Positions 1-9,052 are shown, counted from the first letter of the stretch. The stretch is DNA of 64,000 bases from Azoarcus sp. PA01 (GCA_001274695.2 LARU01000002.1:1984001-2048000), one strand, 5' to 3'. Numbers and translations: made by a program. Notes: a model not told the origin generated them from the sequence alone.

Positions 1-407
1 GCGCGCAGCAGGAGGAGATCGAGCACCGTCTGAAAGTCGAGGAAGTCATCGATTTCCTCGAGATCCAGAGCATCCGCAAGACCCCGGTCGGGCGCCTGCC
101 GTACGGGCTGCAAAAGCGCGTCGAGCTCGGCCGCGCGCTCGCCGCCGAGCCGAGCCTGCTGCTGCTCGATGAGCCGATGGCCGGCATGAACGTCGAGGAG
201 AAACAGGACATGTGCCGCTTCATCCTCGACGTCAATGACCAGTTCGGCACGACGATCGTGCTCATCGAGCATGACATGGGGGTCGTCATGGACATCTCGG
301 ACCGCGTCGTCGTGCTCGACTACGGCAAGAAGATCGGCGACGGCGCGCCCGACGAGGTGAAGAACAATCCGGAAGTGATCGCCGCCTACCTCGGCACGTC
401 GCACTGA
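1..407 (+). CDS. livG: Branched-chain-type ABC transporter ATP-binding protein LivG (5' truncated by window edge)
   Basis: The open frame runs from base 3 with no start inside the window, so only the C-terminal ~134 residues are present. Visible are a degenerate ABC signature (LPYGLQKRVELGRAL, bases ~99-143), Walker B (LLLLDEPMAGMN) and the H-loop (LIEHDMGVV). The signature reads LPYGLQ rather than LSGGQ, a variant known in LivG-like subunits. The protein hydrolyses ATP at the cytoplasmic face to power uptake by the LivHM channel. It is followed 31 bases later by livH. Walker A lies outside the window. Confidence 0.93.
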   Translation, partial: AQQEEIEHRLKVEEVIDFLEIQSIRKTPVGRLPYGLQKRVELGRALAAEPSLLLLDEPMAGMNVEEKQDMCRFILDVNDQFGTTIVLIEHDMGVVMDISDRVVVLDYGKKIGDGAPDEVKNNPEVIAAYLGTSH

Positions 408-438
408 GCACCGACCAGAAAGAGAGCGGGAGACAAGG

Positions 439-1365
439 ATGGGATTCTTTTTCGAAGTGCTGATCGGCGGCCTGCTGTCAGGCGTGCTGTACGCGCTGGT
501 CGCGCTCGGTTTCGTGCTGATCTACAAGGCGTCAGGCGTGTTCAACTTCGCGCAGGGCGCGATGGTGTTCTTCGCCGCGCTGACGTTCGTCGGCTTCCAG
601 GAAGTGCTGCCGGGCTGGACCGGGCTCGACGCGGACAGCAACGTCGTGTTCTGGCTCGCGTTCGTGCTCGCGCTCGCGGCGATGATCGTGCTCGGCATCC
701 TGACCGAGAAAGTCGTGCTGCGTCCGCTCGTGAACCAGCCGCACATCACGCTGTTCATGGCGACGATCGGCCTGACTTTCCTCATCGAGGGGATCGCGCA
801 GGCCTTGTGGGGCGCGAACGTGCGCGGCTTGAGCCTCGGCATCGCCGACGAGCCGGTCGAATGGATCATGGAGAGCGCCGACATCCTGGTGTCGAAGTTC
901 GATCTCTTCGCCGCGACGCTCGCCGGTGCGCTCGTCGCGTCGCTCGCGCTGTTCTTCCAATACACGAAAGTCGGTCGCGCGCTGCGCGCGGTCGCCGACG
1001 ACCATCAGGCGGCGCTGTCGATCGGCATCCCGCTGCAGCACATCTGGGCGATCGTCTGGGCGGTCGCCGGTTTCGTCGCGCTCGTCGCCGGGCTGATCTG
1101 GGGCGCGCGCAGCGGCGTGCAGTTCGCGCTGACCTTCACTGCGCTGAAAGCGCTGCCGGTGCTGATCCTCGGCGGCTTCACGTCGGTGCCCGGGGCGATC
1201 GTCGGCGGGCTGATCATCGGCGCGTCGGAGAAGCTTGCCGAAGTCTATATCGGCCCGTTCGTCGGCGGCGGCATCGAAGGCTGGTTCCCGTACGTGCTCG
1301 CGCTCGGCTTCCTGCTGATCCGCCCGGAAGGGCTGTTCGGCGAGCGGCACATCGACCGGGTCTGA
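439..1365 (+). CDS. livH: Branched-chain-type ABC transporter permease LivH
   Basis: A 308-residue hydrophobic protein with about eight membrane segments. It forms half of the inner-membrane channel of a HAAT-type ABC importer. The N-terminus carries the LivH hallmark of membrane segments followed by YKASGVFNFAQGA, and the C-terminus has the usual LLIRPEGLFG. The start is the ATG after a purine-rich stretch (gagcgggagacaagg). It lies between livG and livM, but a 177-base gap to livM holds a palindromic repeat. The substrate cannot be read from the sequence; the neighbouring CoA ligase suggests an aromatic or other organic acid. Confidence 0.96.
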   Translation: MGFFFEVLIGGLLSGVLYALVALGFVLIYKASGVFNFAQGAMVFFAALTFVGFQEVLPGWTGLDADSNVVFWLAFVLALAAMIVLGILTEKVVLRPLVNQPHITLFMATIGLTFLIEGIAQALWGANVRGLSLGIADEPVEWIMESADILVSKFDLFAATLAGALVASLALFFQYTKVGRALRAVADDHQAALSIGIPLQHIWAIVWAVAGFVALVAGLIWGARSGVQFALTFTALKALPVLILGGFTSVPGAIVGGLIIGASEKLAEVYIGPFVGGGIEGWFPYVLALGFLLIRPEGLFGERHIDRV

Positions 1366-1416
1366 AGCGGCTCGCAAGCGCGATGACACATCTACCAAAC
1401 CGGCCATCGAATACGA

Positions 1417-1500
1417 CCGTTCGGCCTGAGCCCGTCGAAGGGCGGTGGCAGGGCTTCGACAAGCCTGTCCTGAGCTTGCCGAAGGGCTCAGCCCGAACGG
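1417..1500. repeat. REP-like nested palindromic repeat between livH and livM
   Basis: The outer arms are CCGTTCGGcCTGAGCCC (from 1417) and, inverted, GGGCTCAGCCCGAACGG (ending 1500). Inside are a second pair, CTTCGACAAGC and GCTTGCCGAAG. This TTCGACAAGC/CTCAGCCCGAACGG family is a dispersed intergenic palindrome known from many betaproteobacteria. As RNA it would form a stable hairpin and could modulate livH/livM expression or mRNA stability. Only one copy was noticed in this window. Confidence 0.8.
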
Positions 1501-1542
1501 TATCTGGTTGCCGCGTTAACAAAAGAAAGACGGAGACAATGC

Positions 1543-2610
1543 ATGCTTTATCGTGAAGCGGGCCAGTTCAAGGTCAGTTACCGGGAGGATCAGCAGATCT
1601 TCCCGATCCGCCAAGACCGGATCGGGTTCATCGCGATCCTCGGTTTCTTCTTCGTCGTCCTGCCGTTTCTCGCCAGCGAATACTGGCTGCAGGCGATCCT
1701 CATCCCGGTGCTGATCTTCTCGCTCGCCGCGATCGGCCTGAACATCCTCACCGGCTACGCCGGCCAGCTGTCGCTCGGCTCGGCGGCGTTCATGGCGGTC
1801 GGCGCGTTCGGTGCATACAACTTCATGCTGCGCGTCGACGGCATGCCGTTCCTCGTCGCGCTGGCGATCGGCGGGCTGTGCGCGGCGGCAGTCGGCGTCG
1901 CGTTCGGCCTGCCGAGCCTGCGCATCAAGGGTTTCTACCTCGCGGTGGCCACACTCGCGGCGCAGTTCTTCATCGTCTGGGCGCTGGTCAAGTTCCCGTG
2001 GTTCTCGAACAACTCGTCCTCGGGCGTGATTTCCGCTCAGCCGATCGAGATTCTCGGCTTCGCATTCGACACGCCGGTGTCGAAATACCTGCTGACGCTC
2101 GGCATCGTCGCGGTGCTCGCGCTCGCGGCGAAGAACCTCGTGCGCAGCACGACCGGACGCGCGTGGATGGCGGTGCGCGACATGGACGTCGCGGCCGAAG
2201 TCATCGGCATCCGGCCGATGTTCGCGAAGCTGTCGGCGTTCGCGGTGTCGTCGTTCTATTGCGGCGTCGCCGGCGCGCTGTACGCGTACGCGTACCTCGG
2301 CACGGTCGAGCCGGAAGGTTTCAACCTCGACCTGTCGTTCAAGATCCTGTTCATGATCATCATCGGCGGGGTCGGCTCGATCATGGGGTCGTTTCTCGGC
2401 GCGGCGTTCATCGTGCTGCTGCCGATCTTCCTGAACGTCGCGATGCACGCGCTGTTTGCCGGCTCGATGCCGGCGGGGCTCGGCTCGAACCTTGAACTGA
2501 TCATCTTTGGCGGCCTGATCATCTTTTTCCTCATCGTCGAGCCGCACGGGCTCGCGCGGCTGTGGCAGATCGGCAAGGAAAAGCTGCGGCTGTGGCCATT
2601 CCCGCACTGA
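1543..2610 (+). CDS. livM: Branched-chain-type ABC transporter permease LivM
   Basis: A 355-residue polytopic membrane protein, the second channel subunit of the importer. After a ~25-residue cytoplasmic N-terminus, hydrophobic segments follow with the LivM signature ILTGYAGQLSLGSAAFMAVGAF (near residues 65-86), and a cytoplasmic loop TTGRAWMAVRDMDVAAEVIGI contacts the ATPases. The ATG at 1543 is used here: an ATG four bases upstream opens only five codons. A purine-rich site (cggaga) precedes it. livK follows after 90 bases. Confidence 0.96.
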   Translation: MLYREAGQFKVSYREDQQIFPIRQDRIGFIAILGFFFVVLPFLASEYWLQAILIPVLIFSLAAIGLNILTGYAGQLSLGSAAFMAVGAFGAYNFMLRVDGMPFLVALAIGGLCAAAVGVAFGLPSLRIKGFYLAVATLAAQFFIVWALVKFPWFSNNSSSGVISAQPIEILGFAFDTPVSKYLLTLGIVAVLALAAKNLVRSTTGRAWMAVRDMDVAAEVIGIRPMFAKLSAFAVSSFYCGVAGALYAYAYLGTVEPEGFNLDLSFKILFMIIIGGVGSIMGSFLGAAFIVLLPIFLNVAMHALFAGSMPAGLGSNLELIIFGGLIIFFLIVEPHGLARLWQIGKEKLRLWPFPH

Positions 2611-2700
2611 GCATCGAACCTTCGAAGCCGGCACCCGCGGGGGGTGCTGGCCGGCGGTCCAGGTAGAACGCAGCACCATTACATAAAAAGAGGAGGCAAC

Positions 2701-4023
2701 ATGAAACTGAAGCACACCGCACTGATCGGCGCCCTCGTCGCCGGACTGCTCGTCACCGGCCATGCCGCCGCCCAGGAGCAGTTCATCGGCCTGCCGAGCT
2801 ACCGCGTCGGCCCATTCGGCGCGAACGGCGCGTCGCTGTATGGCGGCTGGATCGACTACATGGCGATGATCAACGCGCGCGACGGCGGCATCAACGGCGT
2901 CAAGCTGACGTGGGAAGAGTGCGAAACCGAATATAACAACGCGCGCGGCGTCGAATGCTACGAGCGGCTGAAGACGAAGGGCGCGACCGGCAACACCGTG
3001 TTCCAGCCGCTGTCGACGGGCATCACGTATTCAGTGCTCGAGAAAGTCGCGCAGGACAAGATCCCGATGGTGACGATCGGCTACGGCCGCACCGATGCCG
3101 CCGACGGGCGCGTCTTCCCGTGGGTCTTCCCGATGATCTCGACGTACTGGACGCAGGCGTCCGCGATCATCAACTACCTCGGCACGCGGGAAGGCGGCAT
3201 CGACAAGCTCAAGGGCAAGAAAATCGGCCTGCTGTACCACGACTCCGCGTATGGCAAGGAGTCGCACGCGATCCTCGACAAGCTCGCGGCGAAACACGGC
3301 TTCACGGTCGAGAAGATCGCAGTGGCGAACCCCGGCAACGAGCAGCAGGCGCAGTGGCTGCAGATCCGCCAGATGAAACCGGACTACGTAATCCTGTGGG
3401 GCTGGGGCGTGATGAACCCGACCGCGCTGCGCACCGCGGCGAAAACCGGCTATTCGCGCGACAAGATCGTCGGCGTGTGGTGGTCCGGCTCCGAAGAGGA
3501 CACGATCCCGGCCGGCGACGCGGCAAAAGGCTACACCGCGGCCGGCTTCAACGTCGCCGGGACGAACTATCCGGTCGTGCAGGAGATCCAGAAGCACGTC
3601 TATGCGAAGAACGCCGGCAACATGGCCGACAAGGCCCGCATCGGCTCGGTGCTCTACAACCGCGGCGTCGTGCATGGAATCATCACCGTCGAAGCGATCC
3701 GCAAGGCGCAGGAAAAATACGGCAAAGGCAAGCCGGTGACCGGCGAGCAGGCGCGCTGGGGGTTCGAGAATCTCGACATCGACAACGCGCGGCTGACCGA
3801 GCTCGGCGCTGCCGGGTTCATGCCGGACCTGAAGATCACCTGCGCCGATCATGAGGGTGCGGGAAAAGTGAAGTTCCAGCAGTGGGACGGCACGCAATGG
3901 AAAGTCGTCACCGACTGGATCCAGGGCGATCAGTCCGTCGTGCGCCCGATGATCGAAGAGTCCGCTGCGGCCTACGCGAAGGAAAAAGGCATCACGCCGC
4001 GCGACTGCTCGAAAGAGAGCTGA
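2701..4023 (+). CDS. livK: Branched-chain-type ABC transporter periplasmic substrate-binding protein
   Basis: A 440-residue protein with a clear Sec signal peptide (basic MKLKH, hydrophobic core, cleavage after GHAAA). The mature part is a type I periplasmic binding protein of the Peripla_BP_6 family, longer than E. coli LivK (about 369). It should capture the substrate in the periplasm and deliver it to LivHM. The start is fixed by a strong Shine-Dalgarno (agaggagg) seven bases upstream and by the signal peptide; an in-frame upstream ATG at 2644 would hide the signal peptide. It sits between permease and second ATPase genes, as in many aromatic-acid-type transporters. Confidence 0.96.
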   Translation: MKLKHTALIGALVAGLLVTGHAAAQEQFIGLPSYRVGPFGANGASLYGGWIDYMAMINARDGGINGVKLTWEECETEYNNARGVECYERLKTKGATGNTVFQPLSTGITYSVLEKVAQDKIPMVTIGYGRTDAADGRVFPWVFPMISTYWTQASAIINYLGTREGGIDKLKGKKIGLLYHDSAYGKESHAILDKLAAKHGFTVEKIAVANPGNEQQAQWLQIRQMKPDYVILWGWGVMNPTALRTAAKTGYSRDKIVGVWWSGSEEDTIPAGDAAKGYTAAGFNVAGTNYPVVQEIQKHVYAKNAGNMADKARIGSVLYNRGVVHGIITVEAIRKAQEKYGKGKPVTGEQARWGFENLDIDNARLTELGAAGFMPDLKITCADHEGAGKVKFQQWDGTQWKVVTDWIQGDQSVVRPMIEESAAAYAKEKGITPRDCSKES

Positions 4024-4169
4024 GCACGGCGAACGGCGGCGGGTGAAACCGTCCGCCGTTCAGGCTTTCCCGTCCCGCGAGGCGCTGTGCCAAGGCATCG
4101 ACGATGCGGCGGCACGACAGCCTGCGGCGTTCGGGGGACAGGGACGCAGACAACAGGCGAAGACACAGC

Positions 4170-5012
4170 ATGCAGACGAATACAGCCGCGACTCCTGCCG
4201 CGCCGGCAGCAGCGCCGTACCTCAGCATCAACAACGTCGAGGTCATCTACGACCACGTGATTCTCGTGCTCAAGGGCGTGTCGCTCGACGTGCCGAAAGG
4301 CCGCATCGTCGCGCTGCTCGGCGCGAACGGCGCGGGCAAGTCGACGACGCTGAAGTCGATCTCGAACCTGCTCGGCGCCGAGCGCGGCGACGTGACGAAA
4401 GGCAGCATCGAATTCAAGGGCGCACGCATCGACCGGATGACGCCGAACGATCTCGTGCGACGCGGCGTGATCCAGGTCATGGAAGGGCGCCACTGCTTCG
4501 GCCACCTGACGATCGAGGAGAACCTGCTGACCGGGGCCTACACGCGCTCGATCTCGCGCGCGGAACTCAAGGACAGCCTCGAGAAGGTCTACCACTACTT
4601 TCCGCGCCTCAAGCAGCGGCGCACGTCGCAGGCCGGCTACACGTCGGGCGGCGAGCAGCAGATGTGCGCGATCGGCCGCGCGCTGATGGCCAAACCCGAG
4701 ATGATCCTGCTCGACGAGCCGTCGATGGGCTTGGCGCCGCAGATCGTCGAGGAGATCTTCGAAATCGTCAAAGACCTGAACGCGAAGGAGCAGGTCAGCT
4801 TCCTGCTCGCCGAGCAGAACACGATGGTCGCGCTGCGCTACGCGGACTACGGCTACATCATGGAAAACGGCCGCATCGTCATGGAAGGCGAAGCGAAAGG
4901 GCTCGCGGACAACGAGGACGTCAAGGAGTTCTACCTCGGCCTGTCGGGCGAAGGGCGCAAGAGCTTTCGCGACGTCAAGCATTACCGCCGGCGCAAGCGC
5001 TGGCTTTCCTGA
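4170..5012 (+). CDS. livF: Branched-chain-type ABC transporter ATP-binding protein LivF
   Basis: A 280-residue ABC ATPase with Walker A (GANGAGKST), signature (TSGGEQQMCAIGRAL), Walker B (MILLDEPSMGLAP) and an H-loop variant with Gln-Asn (LLAEQNTMVAL). It pairs with LivG as the second motor subunit. The first ~15 residues are an Ala/Pro/Thr-rich extension (MQTNTAATPAAPAAAP) before the conserved core. The ATG at 4170 is preferred over an in-frame ATG at 4104, which adds 22 residues of non-family sequence. The ligase-like gene begins 177 bases downstream, in the same direction. Confidence 0.95.
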   Translation: MQTNTAATPAAPAAAPYLSINNVEVIYDHVILVLKGVSLDVPKGRIVALLGANGAGKSTTLKSISNLLGAERGDVTKGSIEFKGARIDRMTPNDLVRRGVIQVMEGRHCFGHLTIEENLLTGAYTRSISRAELKDSLEKVYHYFPRLKQRRTSQAGYTSGGEQQMCAIGRALMAKPEMILLDEPSMGLAPQIVEEIFEIVKDLNAKEQVSFLLAEQNTMVALRYADYGYIMENGRIVMEGEAKGLADNEDVKEFYLGLSGEGRKSFRDVKHYRRRKRWLS

Positions 5013-5189
5013 TCGTGGGCGATCGCGGCGCGATGCGGCGTTGCTCGGAAACTTGCGTGCAGCAGCACGCGGCCTCCCTTCGCGCCTTGCCTCGCACCAC
5101 GCTTGCCCACGATCGGCGTGCCTTCGGTTTGTCGCGCCGAATTCCACTTCGGGCGAAGAGCGCCCGGCATCAGCATCGAGGACTGTGAG

Positions 5190-6422
5190 ATGAGCTTCTA
5201 CGAAGACCGCGAAACCCGCGCTCCGGCCGAGCGCGAGCGCGAACTGATGGCGCGGCTGCCGGCGCAGATCACGCATGCGAAGGCGCAGGCGCCGGCGTTC
5301 GCGACCTCGCTTGCGGACGTCGATGCGTCGGCGGTGACGAGCCGCGACGCGCTCGCGAAGCTGCCGGTGACGCGCAAGTCCGCGCTGCTCGAACGCCAGA
5401 AAGCGGCGCGCCCGTTCGGCGGCTTCGCGACGACGCGCTGGGGCGCCGGCTGTCGTCGCGTGTTCGCGTCGCCCGGTCCGCTGTACGAGCCGGAAGGCGC
5501 CCGCCCGGACTATTACCGCATCGCGCGGGCGTTGTTCGCAGCCGGTTTCCGCGAAGGCGATCTCGTGCACAACACGTTCTCGTACCATTTCACGCCGGCC
5601 GGCTCGATGATGGAAACGGCCGCGCACGCGCTCGGCTGCACGGTGTTCCCGGCCGGCACCGGCCAGACCGAGCAGCAGGTCGCGGCGCTCGCGGACCTGC
5701 GGCCGAACGCGTACGTCGGCACGCCGTCGTTCCTGCGCATCGTCCTCGAGCGCGCCGCTGAACTCGGCGTCGCCCACAGCTTCACGAAAGCTTTCGTCTC
5801 CGGCGAGGCTTTTCCGCCGAGTCTGCAAGAGGCGTTCGCGGTGCGCGGCATTCCGGCATTCCAGGGCTACGCGACGGCCGACGTCGGGCTGATCGCATAT
5901 GAAACCTCGGCGCGCGAAGGCCTGGTCGTCGACGAGGACGTCGTGCTCGAAATCGTTCGCCCCGGCACGGGCGACCCGGTCGCGCCCGGCGAAGTCGGCG
6001 AAGTCGTCGTCACGACTTTCAACCCGGACTATCCGCTGATCCGGTTCGGCACCGGCGACCTCTCCGCACTATGGCCGGGAACGTCGCCGTGCGGACGCAC
6101 GAACGTGCGGATCTGCGGCTGGATGGGGCGCGCCGACCAGACGACCAAAGTGAAGGGCATGTTCGTGCATCCGGGCCAGATCGCCGACGTCGTGCGGCGC
6201 CATCGCGAAGTCAGGCGTGCGCGCCTCGTCGTCGACAACCCGGGTCTGAACGACCGCATGACGTTGCATTGCGAGGTCGAGCAGGTCCCGGCGGGTCTCG
6301 ACGCGGCGCTTGCGGCGAGCCTTCGCGAGCTGACGAAGCTGCGCAGTGAAGTGAGCTTCTGCGCGCCCGGCAGCCTCGCCAACGACGGCAAGGTCATCGA
6401 CGACGTGCGCACGTATGAGTGA
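5190..6422 (+). CDS. Phenylacetate-CoA-ligase-like AMP-dependent enzyme with altered P-loop
   Basis: A 410-residue protein of the PaaK branch of the ANL superfamily (typical length 430-440). Family motifs are visible: GYATADVG (226-233, equivalent of the A5 aromatic/TE motif), RFGTGD (285-290, A7 hinge region), TKVKG (319-323) and a C-terminal DGKVIDDVR with a candidate catalytic Lys. The Ser/Thr/Gly-rich P-loop expected near residues 90-100 is instead FASPGPLYEP, so the usual ATP phosphate grip is missing. Expected role: activation of an organic acid to its CoA thioester after uptake by the preceding Liv system. The substrate is unknown, and adenylation activity is uncertain because of the P-loop. 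The ATG at 5190 is chosen; the in-frame ATG at 5103 adds non-family sequence. Confidence 0.85.
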   Translation: MSFYEDRETRAPAERERELMARLPAQITHAKAQAPAFATSLADVDASAVTSRDALAKLPVTRKSALLERQKAARPFGGFATTRWGAGCRRVFASPGPLYEPEGARPDYYRIARALFAAGFREGDLVHNTFSYHFTPAGSMMETAAHALGCTVFPAGTGQTEQQVAALADLRPNAYVGTPSFLRIVLERAAELGVAHSFTKAFVSGEAFPPSLQEAFAVRGIPAFQGYATADVGLIAYETSAREGLVVDEDVVLEIVRPGTGDPVAPGEVGEVVVTTFNPDYPLIRFGTGDLSALWPGTSPCGRTNVRICGWMGRADQTTKVKGMFVHPGQIADVVRRHREVRRARLVVDNPGLNDRMTLHCEVEQVPAGLDAALAASLRELTKLRSEVSFCAPGSLANDGKVIDDVRTYE

Positions 6423-6496
6423 GCGTCATCGTGCGGGACGCGCGCCGCGGCCGGCTAGAATGACGCTTCCGATCCCTCTCCGGTAATCCGCAAAGC

Positions 6497-7663
6497 ATGC
6501 GACCGAAACCGCTGCACGGCCTGCGCGTCCTCGACCTCACGCGCCTTCTGCCCGGCCCGCTCGCGACCCAGCACCTGGCCGATTACGGCGCCGAAGTCAT
6601 CAAGATCGAGGACACCGGCGCCGGTGACTATGCGCGCACGATGGGCGCGATGAACGGCGCGACGAGCTATTTCTACCAGGTCGTCAATCGCGGCAAGAAA
6701 AGCCTGCGCCTCGACCTCAAGAACGACGCGGGGCGCGCGCTGTTCCTGCGCCTCGTCGCGACTGCGGACGTCGTCGTCGAAGGCTTCCGCCCCGGCGTCA
6801 TGGACAAGCTCGGCCTCGGCTACGCGACGCTCGCTGGAGCGAAACCGGCGATCGTCTACTGCAGCATCTCCGGCTACGGCCAGACCGGCCCGTACGCGCA
6901 GCGCGCGGGCCACGACATCAACTATCTCGGCTACTCCGGCGTGCTCGACCAGATCGGTGCGGCCGGAGGGCCGCCGGCGATCCCGAACCTGCAGATCGGC
7001 GACCTGCTCGGCGGCAGCCTGTCCGCGCTGCTCGGCCTGCTCGTCGCGGTCATCGACGCGAAGGCGAGCGGCCGCGGCCGCCATGTGGACGTCGCGATGA
7101 CCGACGCGGCGCTCGCGCACGCGATCTTTCCGCTCGTCGAAGTGCTCGCGCATGGCGGCGTGCGCCCGCGCGGCGAAGACCTGCTGACTGGCGGCGTGCC
7201 GTGCTACGGCGTGTACGAGACTGCCGACGGGCGCCACATGGCGGTCGGCGCGCTCGAGGAGAAGTTCTGGCTGCTGGTGTGCGACACGCTCGGCCGGCCG
7301 GACCTCAAAGCCGCGCACCTGGCGACAGGCGCGGACGGGGCGCGTGCGCGCAACGAGGTCGCGGCGATTTTTCGCGGACGCACGCAGGCCGAATGGGTGG
7401 CGATCTTCGATGCCGTCGACTGCTGCGTGACGCCGGTGCTGCGACTCGAGGAGAGCCTCGCGAACGCCCAGATCGCGGCGCGCGGCATGGTCGTCGAAGT
7501 CGGCGGCGTGCGCCAGTTCGCCGCGCCGGTGCGCCTGTCGGAGTTCGAGCCGGGGGCGGTGACGGCAGCGCCCGAGGCGGGCGGCAACAGCGACGAAATC
7601 CTTGCCGGACTCGGGCTCGATGCGGCGCAGATTGCGCGACTGCGGGACGATGGGGTGATCTGA
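6497..7663 (+). CDS. CaiB/BaiF class III CoA-transferase family protein
   Basis: A 388-residue protein of family III CoA-transferases and alpha-methylacyl-CoA racemases. The N-terminal nucleotide/CoA-binding region (LHGLRVLDLTRLLPGPLATQ) and a GHDINYLGYSGVL stretch with His139, plus Asp169 in NLQIGDLLGG, match the catalytic His/Asp arrangement of the racemase-like branch; Asp169 also fits the aspartate used by CoA-transferases. It may move CoA between acids or epimerise a 2-methylacyl-CoA. It follows the ligase by 74 bases, in the same direction. Which activity it has cannot be decided from sequence alone. Confidence 0.92.
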   Translation: MRPKPLHGLRVLDLTRLLPGPLATQHLADYGAEVIKIEDTGAGDYARTMGAMNGATSYFYQVVNRGKKSLRLDLKNDAGRALFLRLVATADVVVEGFRPGVMDKLGLGYATLAGAKPAIVYCSISGYGQTGPYAQRAGHDINYLGYSGVLDQIGAAGGPPAIPNLQIGDLLGGSLSALLGLLVAVIDAKASGRGRHVDVAMTDAALAHAIFPLVEVLAHGGVRPRGEDLLTGGVPCYGVYETADGRHMAVGALEEKFWLLVCDTLGRPDLKAAHLATGADGARARNEVAAIFRGRTQAEWVAIFDAVDCCVTPVLRLEESLANAQIAARGMVVEVGGVRQFAAPVRLSEFEPGAVTAAPEAGGNSDEILAGLGLDAAQIARLRDDGVI

Positions 7664-7698
7664 CGCGGCTCGCCGTGCCGATCGGGTAAGCTCGGGGC

Positions 7699-8589
7699 AT
7701 GCAAAGCCTGCTCCTGCTCCTGCCCGATTTCTCGCTGATTCTCCTCGGCGCGGGCCTGCGCCGGAGCCTGGTCCCCGACGGCGCGTTCTGGGCGGGCGTC
7801 GAGCGACTCGTCTATTTCATCCTGTTCCCGGCGCTGCTCTTCAATGCGATGGCGGCGGCCGACATCGATCCCGGCAAGACGCTGCCGCTGTTTCTCGCCG
7901 GGCTGGGCGTGATGGTCGCGGGTTTCGTGCTCGGCTGGCTCGGGCGCCCGCTGATGGGCCTGGACGCGATCGGCTTCGCGTCGCGGCTGCAGTGTGCGTA
8001 TCGCTTCAACACCTATATCGGCATCGCCGTCGCGGGGAAGCTCCATGGCGCCGCCGGCGTGGCGATGATGGGCGCGCTGTGCGGCGCGATGGTGCCGTTC
8101 GCGAACATCATGGCGGTCGGCATGCTCGCGCGGCACGGCCACGGCGGCCTGTTGCGCGAGCTGACGCGCAATCCGCTGGTGCTCGCGACCCTCGCCGGCC
8201 TGGCCGTGAACCTGTCCGGCGCTGCGCTCGCCGAGCCGTTTCAGTTCTTCCTCAAGCGCCTCGGTGACGCGGCCGTCGCGCTCGGCCTGCTCGCGGTCGG
8301 GTCGGCGCTGCGCTGGGGCGAAGCGGGCGGGCGGTGGGGCGGGTCGGCATGGCTCGTCAGCGTCAAACTGCTGCTGCTGCCTGCGCTCGCGTGGGCGCTC
8401 GGGCGCCAGCTCGGGCTCGACGGCATCGCGTTCGACACGCTGGTGATGTTTGCGGCGCTGCCGTCGGCGAGTTCGGCGTACATCCTCGCGATGCGGATGG
8501 GCGGCGATGGGCCGGGCGTCGCGTGGCTGATCTCCGCGACGACGCTGCTCGCGGTCGCGTCGCTGACCTTCTGGCTGCAGCTGCTCTAG
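7699..8589 (+). CDS. AEC (auxin efflux carrier) family transporter
   Basis: A 296-residue integral membrane protein with about ten hydrophobic segments. The N-terminal half has the AEC pattern ILLGAGLRRS...FWAGVERLVYFILFPALLFNAMA, and a CAYRFNTYIGIAVAGKL segment marks the domain middle. Bacterial members move small carboxylates such as malate or malonate. It starts 35 bases after the CoA-transferase gene and may be cotranscribed, which would suit organic-acid metabolism; the substrate is inferred only at this level. The next gene is on the opposite strand and convergent. Confidence 0.9.
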   Translation: MQSLLLLLPDFSLILLGAGLRRSLVPDGAFWAGVERLVYFILFPALLFNAMAAADIDPGKTLPLFLAGLGVMVAGFVLGWLGRPLMGLDAIGFASRLQCAYRFNTYIGIAVAGKLHGAAGVAMMGALCGAMVPFANIMAVGMLARHGHGGLLRELTRNPLVLATLAGLAVNLSGAALAEPFQFFLKRLGDAAVALGLLAVGSALRWGEAGGRWGGSAWLVSVKLLLLPALAWALGRQLGLDGIAFDTLVMFAALPSASSAYILAMRMGGDGPGVAWLISATTLLAVASLTFWLQLL

Positions 8590-8614
8590 TCGCAGCCGCC
8601 GCGCGCGCCGGCGC

Positions 8615-9052
8615 TTACTTCGGCGGCGGCGTCGACTTGGCCGCCGCACCGCCCGAAGGTTTCGGTTCGGTCTTCTTCTGGTCGGACGTCGGCGACGGCG
8701 CGTCGGCCGCAGGCGGCGCCCCGCTCATCAGGTTCCAGGGCCACATCGCTGCGGCGGCGAACGGGTTGTCCCCCTGCTGGGCGGGATTTTCGGTGGCTTC
8801 GCGCGCCTGCTGCGTCATCGCCTGCATCGTCGCGATCGCGACGCGCTGCATCTCCAGCCCCTGGATCGTCATCTGCAGCATGTTCAGGTTCATCTTCAGC
8901 CAGTTCTCGACCGCTTTCAGATCGGCGATCCGCTTGTCGAGTTCATCGACGTCGAGCGTCGGCGTGACCATCCCGGGCAGCGAAAACCCCATGCTGCTCC
9001 ACATGCCGCGCACGAACTCGAGCGGATCCTTGGCTGACGTTTCTTTCGACAC
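8615..9052 (-). CDS. phaM: PhaM-like polyhydroxyalkanoate granule-associated protein
   Basis: A 145-residue protein. Residues 10-75 carry the block DPLEFVRGMWSSMG...LPGMVTPTLDVDELDKRI followed by WLKMNLNMLQMTIQGLEMQR, which matches the conserved N-terminal helix region of betaproteobacterial PhaM. PhaM activates PHB synthase and ties granules to the nucleoid. The C-terminal tail is rich in Pro, Ala, Lys and Ser (ending KSTPPPK), shorter than the Lys/Ala-rich DNA-binding tail of Ralstonia PhaM. A purine-rich site (aggagactcccgtg) precedes the start. It is convergent with the AEC gene. Function is inferred from family resemblance. Confidence 0.8.
   Translation of the reverse strand: MSKETSAKDPLEFVRGMWSSMGFSLPGMVTPTLDVDELDKRIADLKAVENWLKMNLNMLQMTIQGLEMQRVAIATMQAMTQQAREATENPAQQGDNPFAAAAMWPWNLMSGAPPAADAPSPTSDQKKTEPKPSGGAAAKSTPPPK

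Noticed and set aside
5012..5113. Inverted repeat GATCGTGGGC / GCCCACGATC in the livF-ligase gap, possible regulator site
   Set aside because: The arms are over 80 bases apart and one overlaps the livF stop; nothing else supports a function.
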